Source: JACCXM01 sp046328335
GTDB taxonomy: Bacteria; Chloroflexota; Chloroflexia; Thermomicrobiales; UBA6265
Assembly: GCA_046328335.1 (NCBI GenBank)
Contig: JAXLWU010000010.1
Location: forward strand, 100,570-164,569
DNA: 64,000 bases
Direction of reading: 5' to 3'
Part shown: one piece after another, positions 52,140-61,011 of the stretch
Layout: each line of letters opens with the position of its first letter
Numbering within the stretch: the stretch's first letter is position 1
Notes under the pieces: model-generated
Told to the model about the DNA's origin: nothing
The model's database searches: none
Seen by the model: the letters and a program-made list of their open reading frames with translations, nothing else
Made by a program: the position numbers and the translations under genes

Positions 52140-54521
52140 ATGATTGGCTGCAGTCCAGCGTCACCCCGCTGCGCGTGGATCAGCCGCAGGACCGCTTCAG
52201 GGTCAGTGGCGTGGCGGCGGCGGACCGCGCCGAGGCGCAGGCGTCGCTGACGGCGTTCGCCGAGCAGCCGAGGGCTTTGGCGCCGCCCTCACCGACCCCC
52301 TTGATGCCCAACGGGGTGAACGGCGACGGCGTCGCAGAGCGAGATGACCTCGATCGGCGGGATAGCAGCCGCGCTGGCGGGCGTACTCCAGCGGCGCGTT
52401 CGGTCAGTAGTTGGCCGTAGGCGTCGTGGAGCAGGTACTCCCAGAGCGCGCCGCCGATCCCCTGCACCGTCCCCCCCACGATCCAGGCATGGACGATCGT
52501 TGGGTTGATGACAAAGCCGCCGCAGTCGTCGATCACGACGTAGCGTAGCGCTGGATGGCGATCTCCCAGGTAGCCGGATCGACCTCGACCACCGCGGCGT
52601 GGAGCCCGTTGCTGAAGGTGCTGGTCCCCGGCGGATTCATCGAAGACGGTGGCCTCCAGCCCGGGGCCGACCTCCAGGAATCGAAGAAACCGGCGCGAAA
52701 GTGGGCAATGCGGGCACACTCGCGGATGGTCACCGCGCTGGTGGGCGCCCCGCACGTGAAACGCGCCGTCGGCGCGTTCGAGGTCGTCCGGCGCACACTC
52801 CAGCGAGGTCGCGGCGATGCTCGAGCTGCCGCGGACGGTGCGCGCCGCGCCGAGCACGGCGCCGCCGCCGAAGACGGCGCCACGACTGGCGAAGGTGCCC
52901 ATCCCGTAGGGGCTGACCTGGGCCACATCGCCGTAGACGATCTGGATGTCGTAGATGCCGATGTCGAGTTCGTCGGCGATCTGGGCGAGGGTGGTCTCGA
53001 GGCCTTGCCCGTGGGAATGGACGCCGACCGCGATTGAGACCGTGCCTGAGGGTCCATGCGCAGCGTCGCGCTGTCGAAGCCGAGGGTGATGTGGCTGCCG
53101 CCGGGCGTACTCGGGCAGCCCGTGCGCGGTCTGCTCGGTGTAGTTGGCGATCCCGATGCCGACCAGGCGGCCCTCACGGCGGGCTGCGGCTTGCTCGGCG
53201 CGCAGCGCGTCGTAGTCAGCACCTCCCGCACCCGGTGGAGCGCGGGGAGGAGACTGCCGAGTCGATCTCGAGGCCGGTGACCGTGGTGTAGGGGTAGGTG
53301 TCGATCAGATTCCGCTCGCGCACCGCCAGCGGATCGAGACCAATCTCGCGAGCCAGATCGTCGATCGCGCGCTCGATGCTGAAGCAGGCGGCGGGGCGGG
53401 CGACGCCGCGGTGGCCGATCGGCATCTTGTTGGTGCAGACGCTGAGCGCCTCGAACGCGTAGGTCTGGATCCGATATGGCCCGGGGAGGTTGCCGGCAGC
53501 GTGCCGATCTCCATCGCGGCGGTCGAGGGCGGGGGCGAATGGCCGGCATCGACGACGATGCGCGCCTCGAGCGCGAGGATCGTGCCGTCGCGGCGGGCGG
53601 CGAGCGCGAGGGTGTAGCGGTGTTCGCGGGCGTGGATGCTGGCGGGGAAATCCTCGCTGCGGTCGGCGATCCAGCGCACCGGCCGCTCGAAGCTTGCCGC
53701 GCGGGGAACGGCGACAACGCTTCCTCGGGATAGAGCGAGGCCTTGACGCCGAACCCGCCCCCACGTCGGGCGAGACCACCCCGCAGCCGGTTCTCGGGGA
53801 ACCCGGCCTTCAGCGACGCCGGAGCGGATCAGGTGCGAATCTGGGTAGTGGTCCACAGCGTCAGCGTGTCCGTGCCCGCGTCGTACTGGGCGAGGCAGGC
53901 GCGCGGCCCATCGGGACCCCGGTGTAGCGCTGGCTGCGATAGGCTCTGCCGCAGCACCACGTCGGCCGCGGCGAGGGCGCGCGGCGTCGCCGACGACGCC
54001 TCGCGCCGGAGGAAGAGGTTGTCTACGCAGGATGGATCAGCAGGGCCTCGGCGGCGAGCGCCTTCGGTATCGACGCGACGACGGGCAGCGGCTCGTAGGC
54101 GACGTCGACTAAAGCGGCCGCGTCCGCGGCGAGGTAGGGTGAGGCCGCCACCACCGCCGCGATCAGTTCGCCCTGATAGCGGACAACATCGCCGGCGAGG
54201 ATCGGCCAGGCGGCGGAGTGAAAGTTGGGAAAGCGCGCGTCGGCCCGGATCGGATCGACCTGCCCGGCGAGATCGGCGGCGGTGACCACGGCGGCCACCC
54301 CCGGAGAGCGTCCGCGCCGCGGCGGTATCGATCCCCATGATCCGGGCGTGGGCGAAATGGCTGCGCACGAAGGCGACGTGGAGGATGTGCGGGAGGGCGA
54401 TGTCGGCCACGAAGCGGCCGCGTCCCGTCAACAGGCGGCGGTCTTCCTTCCGCCGCGGGGACGCCCCAAGTACGAGCCGGTATCGCTCGTCACGTTCGTG
54501 CTTCCTCGTTCCATGCGCCAT
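52140..54521 (-). pseudogene. Decayed xanthine dehydrogenase/aldehyde oxidase large-subunit gene
   Basis: The minus strand holds, in order but in changing frames, the parts of a molybdopterin-binding large subunit. The first is the N-terminus RRKEDRRLLTGRGRFVADIA, then LPHILHVAFVRSHFAHARI. Next are VVTAADLAGQVDPIRADARF with GDVVRYQGELIAAVVAASPY, PRACLAQYDAGTDTLTLWTT, FPASIHAREHRYTLALAARR, IDDLAREIGLDPLAVRERNL and IDTYPYTTVTGLEIDSAV. It ends with EYLLHDAYGQLLTERAAGV and TPSPFTPLGIKGVGEGGAKA. At least six frame changes are needed over 2.4 kb, so it cannot make a full protein. ATG at 54521. No Fe-S or FAD subunit gene is seen next to it. Confidence 0.85.
52157..52357. repeat. Direct repeat of 49312-49523
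   Basis: About 200 bp similar to 49312-49523 at roughly 85 per cent by eye (both contain CCCCTTGATGCCCAACGGGG and GTGAACGGCGACGGCGT). The two copies flank 2.6 kb with the AlbA_2 gene. This suggests a duplication accompanying insertion or recombination. Confidence 0.7.
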
Positions 54522-54798
54522 CAGTATGCATCACGCGCGCTCGGCGAACCCTGCTGAGCCGGCCTTGCTGCGGCGTCCGCCGATATCCGTTCTCCGGGTC
54601 GCACGACATGGTGGCACAGACGCTGGCCGCGCTGGCCTCGCCGCAACAGCCGTTCACGAGTACCGAGGTGGGCGCGTGCCCCCCAGACGGTGTGCCCGGA
54701 TCGAGGCGGATGTCGAAGCCGCAGCTTGCCCGCGCAGTGATTCCGCGCCGCACCGAGCGCTGCGCGCTTCGTCTGTCCGGCTCAACGCCGCGCGGAGG

Positions 54799-55074
54799 GT
54801 GAGCGCGATCTACTGGCGAAGATCGCCGAGCACCCGGAGACCGGACCGGGCCATGGCGGAGCGGCTGCACGCTGTCGCCATCGCCAGCGCGCCGGATCTC
54901 GTCCCCAAGACCTGGTGCTGGATACCCGCCTGTGCCCGCTATGCCACCTTCAGCTTCAACAACACCGCCAACCTCGACGAGGGCAACATGTGACCGACCG
55001 CCTGCGCCCCTCACTGCCTTGGCCCCCGAGAACGAGCAACGGATAGCGGCCCTGGTGAGAAGGCGCTGGGCTGT
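54799..55074 (+). pseudogene. Decayed DUF1801 gene copy
   Basis: The plus strand reads, across frame changes, ERDLLAKIAEHPE, then AMAERLHAVAIASAPDLVPK, TWCWIPACARYATFSFNNTA, NLDEGNM and, after another shift, LAPENEQRIAALVRRRW. This matches the intact protein at 47071 unit for unit. The segment between PAYARDGK and RYATFGF (about 15 residues) is deleted, and at least two frameshifts and a stop interrupt the rest. It is clearly a dead paralogue. Confidence 0.8.
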
Positions 55075-55397
55075 GGATTCGCCCCGCTCCCGCAATCCGT
55101 TGCGGTGCGCCGGGACAGGAATCTCAGGTCTCCGGCCAACTGGGCGCCGTTTGGGACGCGGACGCGTTGCGGCGGGGAGAGACCCGCGGTCGATCCCGTG
55201 TATGGATGGAGCAGGGACGCTGCCAATTCCCGCGCGGAGCAGCGTCGTCTCATTCTCGGCGCCGTAGCGATGTCCGATCTGCCAAGGAATTGCTTCAAGA
55301 CCAACCTGCCTGTCCCTCATTCATCTGTTCATCTGGTTGGTTTCAGACCGGAACGACGGCCGTGTGCGACGGGATGCGATTGCGGGGACGGGAGCAG

Positions 55398-57845
55398 GCT
55401 ATGCTAGTCGCCTGCCGTCAGTTCGGCCGGGATATCTGCGATGGTTGTCGATGGCATCGCGACGTTGTACCGGGCGTTCCCCATTCCGCACCCGACTCGT
55501 CGGCCGGGAGAGGAAATCGCCGCGGCGCGAGCGCGCCTCCTGGCAGAGCGGGTCCCGCTGCTGACGTTGACCGGACCCGGTGGGGTTGGCAAGACGCGGT
55601 TGTCCCTCGCCGTCGCCGCTGATGTGGCCGGCCGGTTTCCGGATGGAGCGGCCTGGAGTTGAACTTGGCACCCGTGTCCGCGATCCAGGCGATGGTTCCC
55701 GTTGCCGTCGCCGCCGCTTTGGGACTGCCCGGACGCCGAATGACCCGGACGGCGAGCGCCTCGCGCTGAGCGCGCAACCGCCGGCTCCTGCTGTTGCTTG
55801 ACAACTGCGAGCATCTGCATGGCGTAGCCGACCTCGTCGCCATGCTGTTGCCGCGGTGTCCCGGATTGCAGATCCTGGCCACAAGCCGCTCTCCCCTGCG
55901 CTTGCAGGAGGAATACCGGCTTCCGGTCAAGCCCCTGCCGCTGCCAGCGGAGCGCGGCGCATTGGTGGAGGTGGAACGGAGTCCGGCGGTGCGGCTCTTT
56001 GCCGAACGTGTTCGGGCAGTTCGCCCCGACTTTGCTCTTACGGCGGCCAACGCGGCACAGGTCTCCGCCCTTTGCCGCCACCTCGATGGGTTGCCGCTGG
56101 CGCTCGAGCTCGCCTCGGCGCGAAGCGCCTTGCTCTCTCCCGAGGGGATGCTGGCGCAGATGAGCGACCGCTTCCCTCTGCTCTCTCAGGGCGCGCGCAA
56201 CCTCCCCCCGCGCCTACAGACAATGCGTGCTGCCATCGCCTGGAGCTTCGATCTCCTGGGGCCGGCAGAGCAGGATGTCTTTCGGCGTCTTGCCGTTTTC
56301 GCCGGCGGTTTCACGCTGGCGGCGGCGGGGATGATTGCCGTGCCGCATCCAGGCGGAGCATCGCCTCTTGACGCCATGACCGTGCTCGGAGATGCGGCTT
56401 TGGTCCGTCGCCTGGATCCGCCCGCGACTCACGGCGTGCACGCCGGGGTGATCGAGCCGCGGTTCGTCCTGCTGGAGACGATCCGGGCCTTCGCGCGGGA
56501 GGAGTTGGCCGCGGCGGGTGACGAAGCGCTGGTGCGGGCGCGCCACGCCGCGTTCTATCGCGAATTGGCCTCCAATCCCACGGCCGCGACTGGCGAACTG
56601 GAAGCGGACCTCCCCAACCTCCGCGACGCGTTTGCCTGGTTGTGCGAGAACGGCGCTGCGGCCTTGGCTCTCGAAATGGCGGTGCACCTGGATTCGTTCT
56701 GGTTGCGGCACGGCGAGCCGCGCGAAGGCCGCGACTGGCTCGAGCGCGCGCTGGCCCTTTCGCCAGAGGTGGATCAGGCGCAACGCGCCGCCGCTCTGGG
56801 CGTGCTCGGCATGTTGCGGCGCGAACTTGGCGAACCAGTTGCGGCGAAGAAGGCCTTGCGGGAGAGTCTCGAACTTGCCCGTGCTGTCGGAGATCCATCG
56901 GCGGAGGCGGCGGCGCTGGCTGGATTGGGGGCGCTGGCTGACGATGTGGGCGACCACGCCACGACCAGGGCGATGAGTCAGGCCAGTGCGAGCATCTGCC
57001 GCGAAATCGGCGATGCGAGCGGGCTGGTGCGGGCGCTGCACAACTGGGGTTGGGCCGAAGCGGGCCTGGGACGCGTTGAGGTGGCGGTGGCCCTCTTTCA
57101 TGAGGCGCTCGACTCCGCGCGCGCCGCTGGCGACATGCGCAGCACGGCCCGCGTGCAGAGCAGCCTCGGCGAAGTCCTCGCCGCACAAGGCGATCTCCGC
57201 ATGGCGCGATCCTCGGTGCAACACGCGCTTGCCGTGGCGCAAGCGGCCGGAGATCGGGCGTCTGCCGCCGAGTACGCGGGCGATCTCGGGTGGCTGGCGC
57301 TCGATCTGGGGGATTTCGAGGCGGCGCGCGTTTCCTTCGCGGCGTGCCTTGCCGAAGTCGGCGTCGCCGGGCGCTGGCGGCATACCGTGATGGCAATAGA
57401 AGGGTGCGCCGTGCAAGCCACAATGATGGGCGAGCCGGAGCGGGCGCACGCGCTTGTCGCCGCTTCGGCGGCGTGGCGCGTCGCGATCGGCCTTCCCACG
57501 GACAACGACCCCCGAATCACCGCCTCGGACGCGCGCCGCTCGTTCGCGGTCCTCCACCAACTCCTGGCTGCCCCCGGTTCTCTCGACGTGATGTCCATTC
57601 ACGATGCATTGCGGGACGCCCAGGCGTTTGTTGCCGAATCGCTCATTGCCCTGCCGGCTCTCACGCCACGCGAGCGGGATGTGCTGCGGCTGGTTGCGGC
57701 GGGCCAATCGGACCGCGCGATCGGCGACGCCCTCTTCATCAGCCGCCGCACGGCCTCCAAGCATGTGGCGGCAATCCTGGCCAAACTGGGGGTGAATACG
57801 CGGGCCGAAGCCGCCGCCCGCGCCGTGCGCGATGGACTCGCCTGA
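55398..57845 (+). pseudogene. LuxR-type ATPase/TPR regulator with frameshifted N-terminus
   Basis: A large regulator of the MalT/AfsR-like STAND class. From 55794 to the end a clean frame of 683 residues reads LDNCEHLHGVADLVAMLLPR (after Walker B), TSRSPLRLQEEYRLPVKPLP, TPR-like repeats (~300-560) and a C-terminal LuxR HTH: LTPRERDVLRLVAAGQSDRA, then FISRRTASKHVAAILAKLGV. The N-terminus is broken: RTRLVGRER is in one frame near 55490, LLTLTGPGGVGKTRLSLAV (Walker A) in a second near 55560, and LAPV...MVPVAVAAALGLP in a third near 55680, before RNRRLLLLLDNCEHL joins the long frame. Three frameshifts within 350 bp make a full protein unlikely. A shorter protein starting inside could still be made but lacks Walker A. 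Confidence 0.8.
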
Positions 57846-58008
57846 CGCCAGGAATTCCCCTCTCCCCAGCGGCGGCCGCGCCGGGCGAAATGCGTATAGG
57901 GAATGGGTACATCTCCCGGTGTGGGCCGTAGCGGGCGCCGCCACAATCGGTGAGCAGTGACGGGGACGACCCGTCGCCCGTTTCGGGCATCGATGCCGGA
58001 GGTGTGGA

Positions 58009-58764
58009 ATGCGTGTCCGTTCGGTGGCGCCGCGATGCGTGGCAGCGGTGATGGCGATGATGGTACTCGTGGGTGGGACGGCCAGCGCGCAAGACGGGAC
58101 GCCGGCGGCGGCCATCCCGCTCTTTGCGCCGGATGCGCTGGTGGAAGGACTCGATCTCGCCGCCTGGAGCGCCCGCGCCTGGCAATGGAGTTTCAGCCTG
58201 CCGGTGTCGATCAATCCGTACCAGGACTCGACGGGAGCGTGGTGCGGCTACGGGCAATCCGGACCGGTCTTCTTTCTCTCCGGGGCCGAGGAGAGCGTCG
58301 AGCGGTCGTGCGCTATCCCCGAGGGGGTGGCGCTATTCGTCCCGCTCGTCCAATCCGGATGCTCGACAGTGGAGGAGCCGCCCTTCTTCGGCCGCGACGA
58401 GGCGGACTTGCGCCGCTGCGCCGCGGCGGCGATAGACGCGGCGGAGGGGGCGTTGGACATGGACGCGATGGCGGTGACCGTCGATGGCCGCCGCTTCGAC
58501 GAATTGGCGGCCTACCGCGCGAGCACGCCGCAGTTTGCGTTGTGGCTCCCGGCCGAAAACGAACTGGGATCGGACCGCCCCGTGGCGGATGCGGCCGCCG
58601 ATGGCTACCAAGTCATGCTGCGCCCGCTGGCTGCCGGCGAACACGAGGTTGTGCTGGACGTGCCGGGACCAGGACCAGGTCAGTTCGCCACGGTGACCTA
58701 TCACCTCAGTGTTGTTTCCGGCGCCTATGCGCCGCCGGCCGGAACGCCCCCGGCCTCGTCATAG
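58009..58764 (+). CDS. Exported protein of unknown function
   Basis: A 251-residue protein. The signal peptide is clear (RCVAAVMAMMVLVGGTASAQ, cleavage near DGT). The mature part has two Trp/Tyr-rich beginnings (LAAWSARAWQWSFSLPVSIN) and several cysteines (WCGYGQSG, VERSCAIPEG, QSGCSTVEEP, LRRCAAAAID). It ends with a beta-rich segment (EVVLDVPGPGPGQFATVTYH). Similar proteins exist in Thermomicrobia-like genomes as hypothetical exported proteins; I do not recognise a named family. ATG at 58009 has ATGCCGGAGGTGTGGA, a strong site. Confidence 0.82.
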   Translation: MRVRSVAPRCVAAVMAMMVLVGGTASAQDGTPAAAIPLFAPDALVEGLDLAAWSARAWQWSFSLPVSINPYQDSTGAWCGYGQSGPVFFLSGAEESVERSCAIPEGVALFVPLVQSGCSTVEEPPFFGRDEADLRRCAAAAIDAAEGALDMDAMAVTVDGRRFDELAAYRASTPQFALWLPAENELGSDRPVADAAADGYQVMLRPLAAGEHEVVLDVPGPGPGQFATVTYHLSVVSGAYAPPAGTPPASS

Positions 58765-58906
58765 GTTCCATTGAAACGACGGCCGTCGCTGCAGGGCTGG
58801 AGCGACCGTTTACGGGTGATGTCCGCCGCGTCCTCAGGGCTTCGAACTTCTGCCATCCACATTACAGCACGAGGACGCGGCAGTTTCTACCAGCCCTGTT
58901 CTGGCC

Positions 58907-59812
58907 TCACCGCCGCTCGCGTCGCGGATCGAGTAAATCCCTAAACCCGTCGCCGGTGAGGTTGAGGGCGAGGACGAGGAAGAAGATGGCGAGGCCGGGG
59001 AAGATGCTCAGCCAGGGGGCGTCGCGGATGTAGCGGCGGGCGGCGGAGAGATCGGCGCCCCAGGAGGGGGTCGGCGGTTGCGCGCCGAGGCCGAGAAAGG
59101 AAAGCGCGGTCTCGTTGAGGATGGCGAAGGCGAATCCCAAGGAGATCAGCACCACGATCGGGCCGAGGGTGTTGGGCACGATCTGGCGGAAGACGATGCG
59201 CGGAATCGAGGCGCCGACCGCCCGCGCCGCGAGGACGTACTCGTTCTCTTTTTCCGAGACCATCGCCGCGCGCGCCACCCGCGCGAATTCCGGGATGGCG
59301 ATCAACCCGATGGCGATGATCGCCCCGCGCAGCCCGATCCCGGTGATGGCGACGATGGCGATGGCCATCAGCAGCACCGGAAAGGCGAAGAGGGCATCGA
59401 TGACGCGGCCGATCACCGCGTCCGGCCAGCCGCCGAAATAGCCGGCGAAGAGTCCCAAAGGAACTCCGACCACGGTGGCGATGCCGACCGCGACCAGGGC
59501 GATGGTGAAGGAGATGCGGGTGCCGTAGATGACCCGGCTGAAGATATCGCGCCCTTTGTCGTCGGTGCCAAAGAGATGCTCCCCGGTCGGGGTATGCAAC
59601 AGCGCCTGGTAGTTCGGCTTCGCCGGGTCGTACGGCGCCACCACCGGGGCGAAGAGCGCCGCCAGGATGTAAAGCAGTAAGATCGCGATGCCGATGGAGA
59701 AGGTCTTCCAGCGCAGCGGCAGGGTCAGCCACTTCGCTGCGCTCCCGCCGCGCTGGGCGGAACGCGGCGCGGCGAGGGCGTGACCGCCGGTGGGCGCGGC
59801 GACGCTCCCCAT
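58907..59812 (-). CDS. ABC transporter permease, DppC/OppC type
   Basis: A 301-residue membrane protein with the N-terminal OppC-N segment (FSIGIAILLLYILAALFAPV, then VAPYDPAKPNYQALLHTPTG with EHLFGTDDKGRDIFSRVIYG) and the BPD_transp_1 domain. The EAA-type loop region ENEYVLAARAVGASIPRIVF marks contact with the ATPase. Six transmembrane helices are expected. ATG at 59812 overlaps the TGA of the DppB-type gene (ATGA), so they are coupled. It forms the channel with the 59812 protein for peptides, nickel or related solutes delivered by the 61012 protein. Confidence 0.92.
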   Translation of the reverse strand: MGSVAAPTGGHALAAPRSAQRGGSAAKWLTLPLRWKTFSIGIAILLLYILAALFAPVVAPYDPAKPNYQALLHTPTGEHLFGTDDKGRDIFSRVIYGTRISFTIALVAVGIATVVGVPLGLFAGYFGGWPDAVIGRVIDALFAFPVLLMAIAIVAITGIGLRGAIIAIGLIAIPEFARVARAAMVSEKENEYVLAARAVGASIPRIVFRQIVPNTLGPIVVLISLGFAFAILNETALSFLGLGAQPPTPSWGADLSAARRYIRDAPWLSIFPGLAIFFLVLALNLTGDGFRDLLDPRRERR

Positions 59813-60768
59813 CAGCCCGCGCCGCCGGTGATGCGGATGCGCGGGTCGAGCAGGGCGTACAGGATATCGACCACCATGCTGATGAGGACGATTCCCGCCG
59901 CAACCACCAGCACCACCCCCTGAATGACCGGGTAGTCGCGGTTGCCGATGGCGCTGACCACCAGATCGCCCATCCCCGGCAAGGCGAAGACATTCTCGAC
60001 GATCACCGCGCCACCGATCAGGTAGCCGAATTGCACCCCGAGCACGGTGATGAAGGGGATCAGCGAGTTGCGCAGGATGTGGCCGGAGACGACGCGCCGC
60101 TCGGAGAGGCCCTTGGCGCGGGAGACGAGCACGAACTCCTGTGCCAGCGTCTGCAAAATGCTGGAGCGCAGGTAGCGGGTCAGCGGGCCGGAAAGGAGCA
60201 GACCGAGGGTCAGCGCCGGCAGGATCATGGTCTTGAGACTCTCGCCCAGATCCTCGCGGGGGCTGATGTAGCCGAGCAGCGGCACCCAGCCGAGGACCAC
60301 GCCGAAGACGTAGACGAGGACGATGGCGAGCCAGAACCCGGGGATGGAGACGCCGAGAAAGGCCCAGGTGGTGAAGAGCACGTCGAGCCAGGAATTCCGG
60401 CGCAGTCCGGCGATGGTCCCGGCGGGAACGGCGATCAGCAGCGCAATCAGCAGTCCGAAGAGACTCAGGTAGAGGGTGATCGGCAAGGCGCGGCCGATGA
60501 GGGTCAGCACCGGTTGCCGGCTGAGAATCGATATCCCGAGATCGCCGCGCAGTACCTGACCGAGCCACGAGGCGTAGCCGAGGGGCAGCGGCTTGTCCAG
60601 GCCCATCTGATGGCGCAGGGCGGCGACATTCTCCGGCGTCGCCGCGTGCCCGAGCACGATCGCCGCCGGATCACCGGGGATGAAGGCCACCACCGCGAAG
60701 ACGATCGCGGTGATGAGCAACAGCACCGGAATCCCCTGCAGCAGTCTGCGCGCGATGTACGACGTCAC
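59812..60768 (-). CDS. ABC transporter permease, DppB/OppB type
   Basis: A 318-residue membrane protein beginning MTSYIARRLLQGIPVLLLIT, with the family DPAAIVLG segment, then LGLDKPL-like MGLDKPLPLGYASWLGQVLR and the GDLGISI motif. The EAA loop reads EFVLVSRAKGLSERRVVSGH, and the C-terminal part is DPRIRI. Six helices are expected. It is the middle gene of a three-gene unit (substrate-binding protein, DppB, DppC). The ATPase genes DppD and DppF are absent from the window, so the ATPase must be encoded elsewhere. Confidence 0.92.
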   Translation of the reverse strand: MTSYIARRLLQGIPVLLLITAIVFAVVAFIPGDPAAIVLGHAATPENVAALRHQMGLDKPLPLGYASWLGQVLRGDLGISILSRQPVLTLIGRALPITLYLSLFGLLIALLIAVPAGTIAGLRRNSWLDVLFTTWAFLGVSIPGFWLAIVLVYVFGVVLGWVPLLGYISPREDLGESLKTMILPALTLGLLLSGPLTRYLRSSILQTLAQEFVLVSRAKGLSERRVVSGHILRNSLIPFITVLGVQFGYLIGGAVIVENVFALPGMGDLVVSAIGNRDYPVIQGVVLVVAAGIVLISMVVDILYALLDPRIRITGGAG

Positions 60769-60784
60769 GGCGTTCCGTTAGATG

Positions 60785-61011
60785 AGACGGCAAGTCGGCA
60801 AGTCGGCAAGTGGGCAAGAACGAAGACGGCGAGTCGGCGAGTCGGCAAGAACGAAGTCGGCGAGACGGTGAGACAGCCAGATGGCTAGTAGCAAGACGGC
60901 AGGACGGGTAGCAAGCAGTTAGCCTGACGTCCGACTTCTGACTCCCAACCCATTTCTTGCCGTCTCTCCGTCTTACCGACTCGCCGACTTGCCGACTTGC
61001 CGACTTGCCGG
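60785..61011. repeat. Octamer-type tandem repeats, inverted about a centre
   Basis: Left of the gap are repeated units of about GGCAAGTC/GGCGAGTC (60789-60860, for example GTCGGCAAGTCGGCAAG). Right of it is the complement in tandem (60975-61011, GACTTGCCGACTTGCCGACT). The two arms can pair into a long imperfect hairpin. It lies between the substrate-binding protein gene and the permease gene of the same transporter, where it could modulate the amount of permease relative to binding protein. Confidence 0.7.

Noticed and set aside
56214..58214. A 666-codon open frame on the minus strand
   Set aside because: It is antisense to the LuxR-type regulator and the start of the 58009 gene. Its composition is Arg/Gly/His-rich with no domain, a usual shadow in high-GC DNA.
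60785..61011. The regular short repeats considered as a CRISPR array
   Set aside because: Units are about 8 bp without spacers, and there are no cas genes.
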